52,418 nt of DNA, taken from Micrococcaceae bacterium (GTDB lineage: Bacteria > Actinomycetota > Actinomycetes > Actinomycetales > Micrococcaceae). The position numbers were made by a program, and so were the translations under genes. Under the pieces are notes generated by a model, which was not told the DNA's origin, did no database searches, and worked only from the letters and a program-made list of their open reading frames with translations. This document shows positions 8,419 to 16,883 of the stretch, one piece after another. Position 1 is the stretch's first letter. Every line of letters starts with the position of its first letter. Location of the stretch: positions 1 through 52,418 of the forward strand of contig JAODMR010000033.1 of assembly GCA_025465475.1 (NCBI GenBank), read 5' to 3'.

Positions 8419-9473
8419 GCGAGACCACCGGTGCCAACAGCACCAAAAACGCTGCCGACCTGCCCTACACCGTCGTTGGGGCCGGCGCGATCGGCGGCAC
8501 TCTCGCCGTCCACCTGCATGCCCAGGGCGTGCCGGTTCAACTGGTTGACGCCGACCCCGCCCACGTCGAGGCAATCCGCAGCAACGGGCTGCGCCTGCAG
8601 ACCCCGGCCGGCACGACGACGGCCAAGCTGCCCGTCTTCGGGCTCGACGATGCCCCCGCACGCCTCGGCAGGGTGCTGCTCGCCGTCAAGGCGCAGGCAA
8701 CCGACCGTGCCGCCGAGTGGATCGCGGCCCGGCTCCTTGCCGACGGGTATGTCGCTTCCCTGCAGAACGGCCTGAACGAGGCGACCATTGCTGCGCACGT
8801 CGGCGACGAGCGCACTCTCATCGCGTTCGTTGACCTGTTCGCCGACGTGCTGGAACCGGGCGTCATCAAGGACGGCGGTGCCGGCGGCATGGCGCTGGGC
8901 GAATACAGCGGAGGAGTGAGCCAGCGGGTTCAGCAACTCGCGAACGACCTGCAGCACTGGGGCTCCCCGGTGGTCAGCGACAACGTGGCCGGATTCCTGT
9001 GGTCCAAGCTTGGCTTCGGCGCCATGCTCACCGCAACGGCGCTCGCCGACGACGACATGAGCGTGCTGATCGACCGGCACCGGCCAGCGATGAACGAGCT
9101 CGCCGCCGAGGTTTTCGACGTCGCTGCCGCCGAAGGGATTCACCTGGAAGGCTTCGACGCCTTCGACCCCGAAGTGTACCGGCGGGGAGCCGACGGCACC
9201 GCGCGGGAAGAGGCGACGGACGGGCTCGTGGCCTGGCTCGCCACCCAGTCCAAGACCCGGTCAGGTATTTGGCGCGACATCGCCGTACGGAAACGCCCCA
9301 CCGAGGTCCCCACGCAGTACCGCCCCATCATTGACCTCGCCCAGAAGCACGGTCTGCAGGTTCCCTTGTTGGAGCGCATGGTTGACCTGATCGGGCAGCT
9401 CGAAACAGGTGCCACCGCCATGTCCGAGGACCACTTGGCCAGGCTCGACGAGGAAGTATCAGTTCGATCATGA
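8415..9473 (+). CDS. Ketopantoate reductase-family (PanE/ApbA) dehydrogenase
   Basis: A 352-residue protein with the N-terminal NADP-binding motif VVGAGAIGGTLAVHL. The PanE-family segments LLAVKAQAT, SLQNGLNEATIA and LWSKLGFGAM follow, the last carrying the likely catalytic Lys. The C-terminal helical domain includes KTRSGIWRDIAVRKRPTEVP, which corresponds to the family's R-x(n)-K-R-x-T-E substrate-side motif. Classic PanE reduces 2-ketopantoate. Paralogues in catabolic operons reduce or oxidise other 2-oxo/2-hydroxy acids, and the operon context makes a catabolic role more likely than vitamin synthesis. It overlaps both neighbours by ATGA. Confidence 0.82.
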   Translation: MSETTGANSTKNAADLPYTVVGAGAIGGTLAVHLHAQGVPVQLVDADPAHVEAIRSNGLRLQTPAGTTTAKLPVFGLDDAPARLGRVLLAVKAQATDRAAEWIAARLLADGYVASLQNGLNEATIAAHVGDERTLIAFVDLFADVLEPGVIKDGGAGGMALGEYSGGVSQRVQQLANDLQHWGSPVVSDNVAGFLWSKLGFGAMLTATALADDDMSVLIDRHRPAMNELAAEVFDVAAAEGIHLEGFDAFDPEVYRRGADGTAREEATDGLVAWLATQSKTRSGIWRDIAVRKRPTEVPTQYRPIIDLAQKHGLQVPLLERMVDLIGQLETGATAMSEDHLARLDEEVSVRS

Positions 9474-10699
9474 GCGCAGAACCACAGTCGACTGACCATT
9501 CAGACCTCTCCGACGCCTCAGCCAGCCGGCTCGCTGCGTGGATGCAGGAGCATCGGGACGAGCTGGTGCAGGACCTTACCGACTACGTCAGCCACGAAAC
9601 GCCCTCGGATGACAAAAACCTGCTGATCAAGGGACTGGACTGGGTCGAGACGTGGCTCCGGTCCCGACTGGGTGAACCGGCAGCCCGCCGCCTGGTCGAG
9701 GGCGGGACCTTCGGCGACACGGTGGTGCTGGACTACCCCGCTGCCTGTTCTGCGGCGGCGGTAGCGGGTGACGCGGCCCCGGCTGGCGTCCCGTGGGTCA
9801 CCGCGCTCTGCCATTACGACACCGTGTGGTCGGCCGGAACGCTGGCCGACTGGCCGGCCAGCACCGACGCCGACGTGTTTACGGGACCGGGAGCCTTCGA
9901 CATGAAGGCCGGACTGGTGCAGCTGGTCTGGGCGATGAAGGGCTGCCGGGAACTGGGCCTTGACCGCCCGGGCGTGCGCCTGGTGCTCAACGGTGACGAG
10001 GAAATTGGCAGTCCGGCCTCACGCTCGGTGATCGAAACCGAAGTTGTCCGCGGAAACGCCGTGCTCGTCTTCGAGGCCAGTGCCGGTGGTGCCCTGAAGA
10101 CCGCGCGCAAGGGCGTCGGCATTTTCCGGGTGGAAGCACATGGAGAAGAGGTCCACGCGGGGTTGAACCCGGAAGAGGGTGCCAGCGCCATCGACGAAAT
10201 CGCCAGGGTGGTCCTGCAACTCCACGCAGCCGCCGATCTTGAACACGGCACCAGCGTCAACGTCGGCATCCTTCACGCCGGAACCCGAACGAATGTCAAA
10301 GCCGGAAGGGCGAGTGCCGACGTCGACGTTCGGGTGGCCTCCGATGAGGAGGTGGAGCGGATCAACCGCGTGCTCGGCTCCCTGCAGGCGGTCAATCCGA
10401 AGGCCGAAATCACCGTTGGTGGCGGCTGGAACCGGCCTGTCATGCCCCGTACCGAGCGGACAGCTACGCTCTTCGCCCTGGCATCCAAGGTTGCGGCAGC
10501 CCAGGGGTTCGACCTGCAGGAAACCTCGGTCGGCGGGGCGAGCGACGGAAACTTCGCAGCTGCCCTGGGCCTGCCGGTGTTGGACGGGTTGGGTGCCGTA
10601 GGAGCGGGCGCACACGCACGGAACGAGTGGATCAGCATCTCCGGCATGGTCGAGCGCGCCGCCCTGGCCGCCGGAATCCTCACCCGCCTCGCCTCCTAA
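9470..10699 (+). CDS. M20-family metallopeptidase (ArgE/DapE/CPG2-like)
   Basis: A 409-residue two-domain zinc amidohydrolase. Metal and catalytic motifs appear in order: CHYDTVW (His115, Asp117), GAFDMKAGLV (Asp144), NGDEEIGS (Glu177/Glu178), and a C-terminal GAHARNEW that supplies the last His. The dimerisation domain includes EVHAGLNPEEGASAI. Relatives release amino acids from N-acyl or gamma/alpha-peptide conjugates (ArgE, DapE, carboxypeptidase G2). As the last gene of the five-gene coupled operon it probably carries out the amide-hydrolysis step of that pathway. No signal peptide is seen, so it acts in the cytoplasm. Confidence 0.85.
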   Translation: MSAEPQSTDHSDLSDASASRLAAWMQEHRDELVQDLTDYVSHETPSDDKNLLIKGLDWVETWLRSRLGEPAARRLVEGGTFGDTVVLDYPAACSAAAVAGDAAPAGVPWVTALCHYDTVWSAGTLADWPASTDADVFTGPGAFDMKAGLVQLVWAMKGCRELGLDRPGVRLVLNGDEEIGSPASRSVIETEVVRGNAVLVFEASAGGALKTARKGVGIFRVEAHGEEVHAGLNPEEGASAIDEIARVVLQLHAAADLEHGTSVNVGILHAGTRTNVKAGRASADVDVRVASDEEVERINRVLGSLQAVNPKAEITVGGGWNRPVMPRTERTATLFALASKVAAAQGFDLQETSVGGASDGNFAAALGLPVLDGLGAVGAGAHARNEWISISGMVERAALAAGILTRLAS

Positions 10700-10796
10700 C
10701 CCCGGTCTTCCCCCGCGCCCGTGCCCCGGGTCTCCCCGGTCTGGCGCAACGCCTCCGTAGTGCCCGCCGTAGCGCCCCGCCCCCGTAGCGCCCCGT

Positions 10797-10943
10797 CGAG
10801 TGTCGATATCTGCACGTGTACCTGCGGTGCCTATGTCGACACTCGGCGTTGGGATGGGGTGCTTATGTCGACACTCGGCGGTTTTCCAGGGTGAGTGTCG
10901 ACATCTGCACGTGTGACAGCGGTGCTCATGTCGACACTCGGCG
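10797..10943. repeat. Family B palindromic element: two 52-bp copies and one half copy
   Basis: Copy 1 (10797-10848) and copy 2 (10892-10943) each have arms of the type GAGTGTCGACAT / ATGTCGACACTCGGCG. The loops are alike (CTGCACGTGT...CGGTGC). A half copy (ATGTCGACACTCGGCGG) lies between them at 10865-10881. The block fills the space between the convergent M20 and histidine-phosphatase genes, as at 3971-4127 between rnj and the AsnC gene. It can form large stem-loops in both transcripts. Confidence 0.75.
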
Positions 10944-10944
10944 G

Positions 10945-11541
10945 TTAGATCAGGGCGTCGGCGTCCAGCTCGGTTGGTGGGACGAGTTCGCCGTTGTAGT
11001 ACTCCAGGGTCCAGCCGTCGTCGTGCCGATACACCAGATTCAGGGAAGCGTTGGTGACGCTCTCCATCGTCCGGCCGAGCGCCTCGCTGAGGCTGACGCG
11101 AATCAGGGTGCCATGAGTGACGACGACGACGCGCGCACCGGGATACTGGCGGGCCAGTTCGTCAAACGCCGCCAACCCCCTGGCCGCTGCTTCTGCCTCC
11201 GTTTCGGCGTCCCGGAACCCTCCGGGGACGCGCAGTGCGTCCAGCTCCGGGCCGGACTGCAGCCCCTCAGCCGGTCCAAAGTTCCGTTCCGTCAACTCCT
11301 CCACCCGCCGCTCGACAGTCATCCCCAGCCCGGCCGCGATAAGGTCAGCTGTTTCCGCCGCTCGTGACAGCGGCGAAGATACAATCACGTCCCATTGTTG
11401 GCCCGACAGCACCTCCACGGCGTTCCGAGCCTGGGCTCGGCCGATCTCGTTGAGCGGGATGTCCGTGCGGCCCTGCATCCGCCCCTCGGCATTCCAATCG
11501 GTTTGGCCATGCCGGACTAGCGCAAGCGTTGTGGTGGTCAT
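10945..11541 (-). CDS. Histidine phosphatase / phosphoglycerate mutase-like protein
   Basis: A 198-residue histidine phosphatase superfamily member. LVRHGQTDWN holds the phosphorylated His11. Arg60 in SSPLSRAAETA, Glu in EELTERNFG and His143 in VVVTHGTLIR complete the catalytic pocket. The length and the TERNFGPAEG loop fit the broad-specificity phosphatase / 2,3-PG mutase-like group (GpmB, CobC-like). The substrate cannot be told. ATG 11541 starts the gene; the stop abuts the family B repeats. Confidence 0.85.
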   Translation of the reverse strand: MTTTTLALVRHGQTDWNAEGRMQGRTDIPLNEIGRAQARNAVEVLSGQQWDVIVSSPLSRAAETADLIAAGLGMTVERRVEELTERNFGPAEGLQSGPELDALRVPGGFRDAETEAEAAARGLAAFDELARQYPGARVVVVTHGTLIRVSLSEALGRTMESVTNASLNLVYRHDDGWTLEYYNGELVPPTELDADALI

Positions 11542-11722
11542 GCCTCTATTTTGCCGGAAATCCCGGGGGTTCCTGCGTCGGGTGGCACCAGCGCGTCCCT
11601 TTCGGGGTCCCAGCGGTCAGGGCCATGGAGCCAAGGCCCTAGGATGTCGATTGCACTACATGGGTCTCACACCCTGCCGGTGGGCAGGCAACACCGGCAG
11701 CGAGTTTGCTTTGGGGGAATAT

Positions 11723-12706
11723 TTGAATAAGTCTCAGCTGTCGGACAGGCTGCGCGGAGATCTGCCGCGCTCGCCCACGGGCAGGATCCCGCAGTGGGTC
11801 ATCGATGAACGGATGGGCGTGCAGCGCCCGGACCCGGGCTGGCGGGAAGCCCCGACCTACGGCCGCCAAAGGCGGCGGAAGCTGCCGAAAAGTGGACGGT
11901 CGCTACTGCAAAAGTCCCTCGCCGTGGTGGTGCTGGCCGCCGTTGCCGGTTCCTGGGTTTATGGCGCCTGGTCGGACAGGTGGACGGGGTTCGTGTTTGT
12001 GAACGGCACCTTCGCCGCGAAACACCCCGGCATGCCGACGCCCGGACACGAGGCTTCTTCCAGGCCGTTGCACTCCCCGCCGACCGTGGCCAACGATAGC
12101 GCGAGTTACCGTTTCGTCAATGCCCATGACGGCGGCAGCGGGCAGTTCGTGGCCTATGATCCCTGCCGTCCCATCCACTACGTGACGCGTCCGCAGGGAG
12201 AACCCGACGGAGGGCAGACGGTGATCGCCGAAGCCGTGGCACAGGTGTCACGGGCGACTGGGCTGGTGTTCGTCGACGACGGTGCCACGGACGAGGCGCC
12301 GTCGAGCCCGCGGCAGCCGTTCCAGCCTGACCGGTATGGAGACCGCTGGGCGCCGGTTCTCATCGGGTGGGAAACGCCCGATGAGAACGCGGACTTCGCG
12401 GCCGATGTTGTCGGGCTTGGCGGCAGCACCCCCATGCGCACGGAGAACGGCCCCGCGGTGTACGTAACCGGCCAGGTGGAACTGGACGGGCCGCAGTTCT
12501 CTTTGCTCCTGACACAACCCGGCGGACAGGCGCTGGCTCGGGCCGTAGTCGAGCACGAACTTGGACACCTGGTGGGACTGGACCACACCACTGACGCCAG
12601 CCAACTGATGTTTCCCGAGGCCGAACTCAGTGTGACGGACTATGGTGCAGGTGACCTGACGGGACTTGCCATGCTCGGTGGCGGGGTCTGTGCTCCCAAG
12701 CTTTAG
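11723..12706 (+). CDS. Membrane-anchored matrixin-like zinc metalloprotease
   Basis: A 327-residue protein with a basic N-terminal region of about 60 residues, one membrane segment (about 62-82, SLAVVVLAAVAGSWVYGAW) and an extracellular C-terminal protease domain. The zincin motif HELGHLVGLDH (His278, Glu279, His282, His288) is followed by QLMFPE, whose Met296 can form the Met-turn. This is the metzincin/matrixin layout. A Cys pair (Cys148, Cys323) may form a disulfide. The start TTG 11723 was chosen because GGGGGAATAT lies directly before it; the frame is open far upstream over the antisense phosphatase gene. The substrate is unknown. It is the only gene in its transcription unit. Confidence 0.75.
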   Translation: MNKSQLSDRLRGDLPRSPTGRIPQWVIDERMGVQRPDPGWREAPTYGRQRRRKLPKSGRSLLQKSLAVVVLAAVAGSWVYGAWSDRWTGFVFVNGTFAAKHPGMPTPGHEASSRPLHSPPTVANDSASYRFVNAHDGGSGQFVAYDPCRPIHYVTRPQGEPDGGQTVIAEAVAQVSRATGLVFVDDGATDEAPSSPRQPFQPDRYGDRWAPVLIGWETPDENADFAADVVGLGGSTPMRTENGPAVYVTGQVELDGPQFSLLLTQPGGQALARAVVEHELGHLVGLDHTTDASQLMFPEAELSVTDYGAGDLTGLAMLGGGVCAPKL

Positions 12707-13017
12707 GGCCTCCCGCTGCCGACGGCGTTCCGGTGCGGCGTCCGATGGTGGCCGACGGCGGAACGAGTGACAGACCGGGAGCGTTGTCTTAGTTACGGCG
12801 GGGTAATAGGGCCGGGTTAATCGGCCCAAGGAAACGGCTGGTTCGATCGGCGAGGCTCGCTGGCACCGGCCTCTGGCGCGCACGCACGGCACCGGCAGAA
12901 TTTGGGGCCGCAGGATTGGCATCCCAGCACGATTGGTACCGTCGCACGCTCGGCGCCGCACCATGGGAACCGCAGAACGGTAAGGCCCGAAGGGCACCTC
13001 ACGACAAAGGGAGAAGC
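12707..13017. other. Intergenic region with no recognised gene
   Basis: 311 bases between the metalloprotease and the SDR. A small hairpin (GGGCCG 12809-12814 with CGGCCC 12822-12827) is visible but has no T run. AAGGGAGAAGC at 13007-13017 is the ribosome site of the next gene. Antisense frames here read as low-complexity Arg-rich sequence and are not credible genes. Confidence 0.5.
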
Positions 13018-13839
13018 ATGACGCAGCGCACGATAGTTCTGACCGGAGCCAGCGACGGAATAGGCGCAGCGGCAGCGCGCGCGTTCGCAAACCTGGGGGA
13101 CACGGTCGTCGTCGTGGGACGCTCGCCGGAGAAGACGCGCCGGGTGGCGGAGCGCCTCGATGCAGATTATTTTGTTGCCGATTTCGCAAAACTTCAGGAC
13201 GTGCGGGAACTTGCGGCGAAGCTCCGCGCGAACTATCCCCGGATCGACGTGCTGGCCAACAACGCCGGTGGCATCATGGGTAAGCGTCAGCTCACCGTTG
13301 ACGGGTACGAGAAGACCTTCCAGGTCAACCACCTGGCCCCCTTTCTGCTCACCACCCTGCTGCTGGACGTCCTGACCACCAGCCACGCCACGGTGATCAA
13401 CACCTCGAGCGCCGGCAACAAGTTCCTCGGCAACCTGGACATCCATGACCTTCAGGCCCGAAAGAAATACGGCACGGGTCGCGCATACGGAAACGCCAAA
13501 TTGGCCAACATTCTCTTCACCAAGGAGCTGCACCGCCGCTACAACGCGGAGGGCATTTCCACGGCGGCTTTCCACCCCGGGGTGGTGAGCAGCAACTTCG
13601 CCGCGGGGTCCACCAGCCCGATGCGCATCGCCTACACCCCGTTGCTCCGCCGCTTCCTCATCACGCCCGAACGCGGCGCCGACACCTTGGTGTGGCTCGC
13701 CAACACCAGGCCTGGTCATGACTGGGTGTCCGGCGAGTACTACGACAAACGCAAGATAGCCAAGGCACACAAGCAGGCGTACGACGCCGGGCTGGCCAAG
13801 GAACTGTGGGACCGCAGCGAACAAATGGTGCAGGAGTAG
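13018..13839 (+). CDS. SDR-family oxidoreductase, retinol-dehydrogenase-like
   Basis: A 273-residue SDR. VLTGASDGIGAAAA is the cofactor loop, NNAGGIMG is the stabilising motif, VINTSSAG supplies Ser and YGNAKLANILF supplies Tyr/Lys. The FQVNHLAPFLLT segment and the FHPGVV motif after the active site are typical of the retinol dehydrogenase/WWOX-like branch used for many hydrophobic alcohols. ATG 13018 has a strong AAGGGAGAAGC site. It stands alone and ends before a strong bidirectional terminator. Confidence 0.85.
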   Translation: MTQRTIVLTGASDGIGAAAARAFANLGDTVVVVGRSPEKTRRVAERLDADYFVADFAKLQDVRELAAKLRANYPRIDVLANNAGGIMGKRQLTVDGYEKTFQVNHLAPFLLTTLLLDVLTTSHATVINTSSAGNKFLGNLDIHDLQARKKYGTGRAYGNAKLANILFTKELHRRYNAEGISTAAFHPGVVSSNFAAGSTSPMRIAYTPLLRRFLITPERGADTLVWLANTRPGHDWVSGEYYDKRKIAKAHKQAYDAGLAKELWDRSEQMVQE

Positions 13840-13905
13840 GCCCGGGCTGCCCTCAGGGCAGCGGCAGGTACAACGGCGAAACGGCATGCCAGCCGCCGGA
13901 ATGAA

Positions 13906-13938
13906 AGAGCCCCCAACGAAAGGTCGTCGGGGGCTCTT
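13906..13938. terminator. Stem-loop between convergent genes
   Basis: AGAGCCCCC (13906-13914) pairs with GGGGGCTCT (13929-13937), with extra inner pairs around a small loop. A-rich sequence precedes it and TT follows. It separates the SDR from the convergent repeat-protein gene and could serve both strands. Confidence 0.7.
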
Positions 13939-14008
13939 CCACGCATGAGTCCACTGAGTTACTGAACTTCACATCCAAGGATGTGCAGCTGCTCAGGAAT
14001 GCTTTCGG

Positions 14009-14821
14009 CTAGCACTGCGTCGGGCGCGGGAAGCCCGCAGCCTGCCACTCGCCGTAGGACAACTTATGGCTACTCACGACGTCGGACCAATAGTAAATGT
14101 CGGAACTGAACCAATACTGGCAGAACTCGTCTCCGGGAAAACTCCGAACCTTCTGAGGCGTCGGGAAGCCTTCTGCCTGCCATTCGGCGTAGTCAACGCG
14201 GTATCCATAATTCGAAGTGATGTTAAACATGTAGGCGATATCGCTGCCCCAGCTCAGCTGCTGGTAGCCCCTATTGTTTCGATATTCAGGCTCCTGAAAG
14301 CCTGATGCCTGCCATTCGCCATAAGACAACTTGTGCACGTTGCCGTCCGGGGCTTTAGCCAGAATCTCTGACGAGGTACTCCACTTGTGGTAGGTCGTGC
14401 CCTCGATGTAGCCGGCATTGCGGGGCCGGGGCGCGCCGGCCCGTTGCCACTGTTCGAAGGCCAGTTGCTTCCACACCCAACCACCGTCGAAGTATGAAAC
14501 AGCGTAAATTGCCGAAGACCACGGGTAGTGGACGAAGTCGGTGGTGACGGGTTGCGGGGCCGGAAACCCGTCCCGTGCCCAGTCGGAGTAGGACGCCTCG
14601 TAGGTGTAGGCACTTCCCCAATTTTCGTAGTGGTAATACAGGGTGCTGGAGTACGGAACGCTGTAATATCCCGACGCCGGCGATGCCTGGGCGGGCGCAG
14701 CACCCACCGTGAGTCCGGTCGCCACCGCAATCAACGCCAACGTCGATGCAATGGCCTTACCGGCCATGAGGCCTGCGGCCCGTTTGGGCGCGTTTGAGCG
14801 CCTCCAAAAAACTGCTTTCAA
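14009..14821 (-). CDS. Secreted protein made of five 44-45-residue Trp-centred repeats, function unknown
   Basis: A 270-residue protein with a basic start and a signal peptide (about residues 20-47, cleavage near AQASP). The whole mature part is five tandem units of the pattern aromatic-x-S-S-x-I-Y ... Y-x-E-W-Q-A-x-G-F-P-x-P. The central Trp residues fall at 81, 125, 170, 214 and 259, a strict 44/45 period. The last unit (LSYGEWQAAGFPRP) is the clearest. Aromatic-rich short repeats of this kind often bind cell-wall or carbohydrate ligands, but I recognise no named domain. The start is TTG 14821, preceded by GGGGGAAAATC. It probably acts at or outside the cell surface. Confidence 0.7.
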   Translation of the reverse strand: MKAVFWRRSNAPKRAAGLMAGKAIASTLALIAVATGLTVGAAPAQASPASGYYSVPYSSTLYYHYENWGSAYTYEASYSDWARDGFPAPQPVTTDFVHYPWSSAIYAVSYFDGGWVWKQLAFEQWQRAGAPRPRNAGYIEGTTYHKWSTSSEILAKAPDGNVHKLSYGEWQASGFQEPEYRNNRGYQQLSWGSDIAYMFNITSNYGYRVDYAEWQAEGFPTPQKVRSFPGDEFCQYWFSSDIYYWSDVVSSHKLSYGEWQAAGFPRPTQC

Positions 14822-15257
14822 GATTTTCCCCCAAGGAAAAAGTATGTGAATGACTGGCTCAGCATATGGAGCGGCACCGACATTCAGCTGACGGCGCGCA
14901 GGACATTAGTGGCTGTGACGCGCGGCACTCCTCCGGGCCCTATATTTCCTCCGCGTTTCCGGGGACAGCCGTTCATTTCCAACAGGCGTCGACCCTCGCG
15001 TCCGGAGGAAACCCCGAGTTTACGAAATAGGATCTACGACCGAAACATCAGGCCGCCAAGATTGTAGAACAAGTTCCCCGAACGATTGGGTGCGGATGAC
15101 CTCCGCGCCGGCCGGCCAGGCGGAACCTGTACAGACCATTGGACCCATTGCCCCCGGAACTGATTGACGTTTCTTCTTGTGCTGGCATGAGTGGTCCTCC
15201 GGGACTACCCGCGCTCCCAGCCGAAGACGTCAGTAACTACACGAAAGTGACGCCTTT
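14822..15257. promoter_or_regulatory. Intergenic region upstream of the amidase/ABC operon, with a TTGT-N3-ACAA palindrome
   Basis: The gap holds divergent promoters for the repeat protein and the importer operon. At 15062-15072 TTGTAGAACAA is a perfect palindrome around A that fits the FadR-type GntR operator pattern TNGTNNNACNA. TTGACG at 15164-15169 is a possible -35, but the matching -10 is poor. The short frame at 14846-15067 has no supporting features. Ribosome site for 15258 is weak (ACGAAAGTGA). Confidence 0.35.
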
Positions 15258-16883
15258 ATGAGCTCTTCCAAGCGTTTGGGGAAACGATCCGCCCGTTACA
15301 GTGCCCTTGGCCTGGTCGCCGCCCTTGCCTTGACGGCATGCGGCGGCGGCAGCGGAAGTAACGCTTCCGCCAATAACACCCTGGTCATCGGCATCGAATC
15401 CGAGCCCGACATCCTCGATCCCCAAGGTGGCGGCGGATGGGTGACCTACCGCATCAGCCATCAGATGTTTGATGGACTCGTGGCGGAGGATCTGTCCAAG
15501 CCCTCCTCTGAGGCGGCCGTCACCGACCTGGCCCCCGGCCTTGCCACCAGTTGGGACATTTCACCCGACGGCCTGACCTACACCTTCCACCTCCGCCAGG
15601 GGGTGAAGTTCCACGACGGTACTGAATTCAATGCCGAGGCAGTGGATTACAACATCCGCCGCATGTGGGACAAGTCAGCCCCGCAGTACAACGCCCGGGC
15701 CGCCGGCAACACCACCTTCGTCTGGCAGCATCTGAGCGCCGTCGACGTCCTCGACAACGCCACCATCAAACTCACCCTCGACCAGCCCTTCTCGCCGCTC
15801 CTGCGGCTCATGGCCCAGGGCGGTTCCGGATCGACCGGCATCATCAGCCCCACCGCGCTGAAGCAGTACGGTGACGCGATCGCCGACCACCCGGTGGGTA
15901 CCGGCCCCTTCAAGTTCGAGGAGCGGGTCCGAGGTGAACGCGTCAGCATGGTCCGCAACGACGACTACTGGGGCGGTGCGCCCAAGCTGGACCGGGTCGT
16001 GTTCAAGCCGATCCCCGACGCTTCCGCCCGCGTCGCCTCAATCCGCAGTGGCGAAACCGACATCATCGCCGTCCCCACCCCTGACAGCGTTTCGGGGCTG
16101 CAGTCCGACGGCTTCGAGATGGTCGACGCCACCCCGCCGCACGTCTGGTTCTTCAGTGCCAACATGAAGGAAGAACCAATGAAGAACCTGAAGGTACGCC
16201 AGGCCATCAGCTACGCGATCGACCGAAAATCACTCGCCACCGACATCCTCAAAGACACCGCACTGCCGGCCTATCAGGTGCAGGCGCCGGCCAACACCGG
16301 CTACCTCCAGTCCACTGATCCCGAGTACCCCTACGACCCGGACAAGGCCAAGCAGCTGCTGGCCGAAGCGGGCTACCCGAACGGCTTCACCACCACCATC
16401 GAAACCTCGGTGGACGGGTCCGGCCAAATGATTCCGGTCCCCATGGCCGAATTCATCAAGCAGAACCTCGAAAAGGTCGGCATCACGGTCAACATCAAGA
16501 CCTACGAGTGGATCTCCTACATCTCGCACTTCAACGCCGGACTGGAACCGGGCGTGGGCATGGCGCAGATGTCCTGGGGCATGAGCACCCCGTACTGGCT
16601 GAGCATCGAAACCAACAGCTCCCTCATCGCTCCCAACGGACCCAACGCCGGTTACTACCAGAACGCCGACCTCGAGGGCGTCATCGCCCAGGCGGTCGCC
16701 GCTACGGACGAGGACACCGCCAACAAGTACTGGGAGCAGGCCAACCAGATGGCGACGGCGGACCTGCCGATGATCCCGATCGTCAATGACAAGTCCCCGT
16801 ACATTCTGTCCAAGCGGGTCAAGAACTTCGTCCTTCCCAGCGAGGAATGGTACGACCTCACCAAGGTGGAGCTGGGCTCATGA
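15258..16883 (+). CDS. Oligopeptide-type ABC transporter substrate-binding lipoprotein (SBP_bac_5 family)
   Basis: A 541-residue lipoprotein. The signal peptide ends in the lipobox LTAC, with Cys28 lipidated. The body has family-5 landmarks: the first domain with LAPGLATSWDISPDGLTYTF, then GVKFHDGTEFNAEAV, HPVGTGPFKF and VRQAISYAIDR. Members bind peptides, opines, glutathione or other solutes outside the membrane and deliver them to DppBC-like permeases. It is the first gene of a transport-plus-amidase operon, so the ligand is probably an amide-containing compound. Its stop overlaps the permease start by ATGA. Confidence 0.9.
   Translation: MSSSKRLGKRSARYSALGLVAALALTACGGGSGSNASANNTLVIGIESEPDILDPQGGGGWVTYRISHQMFDGLVAEDLSKPSSEAAVTDLAPGLATSWDISPDGLTYTFHLRQGVKFHDGTEFNAEAVDYNIRRMWDKSAPQYNARAAGNTTFVWQHLSAVDVLDNATIKLTLDQPFSPLLRLMAQGGSGSTGIISPTALKQYGDAIADHPVGTGPFKFEERVRGERVSMVRNDDYWGGAPKLDRVVFKPIPDASARVASIRSGETDIIAVPTPDSVSGLQSDGFEMVDATPPHVWFFSANMKEEPMKNLKVRQAISYAIDRKSLATDILKDTALPAYQVQAPANTGYLQSTDPEYPYDPDKAKQLLAEAGYPNGFTTTIETSVDGSGQMIPVPMAEFIKQNLEKVGITVNIKTYEWISYISHFNAGLEPGVGMAQMSWGMSTPYWLSIETNSSLIAPNGPNAGYYQNADLEGVIAQAVAATDEDTANKYWEQANQMATADLPMIPIVNDKSPYILSKRVKNFVLPSEEWYDLTKVELGS

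Noticed and set aside
14846-15067. 73-codon plus-strand frame upstream of the importer operon
   Set aside because: No ribosome site, no conserved features, and it covers a candidate operator.
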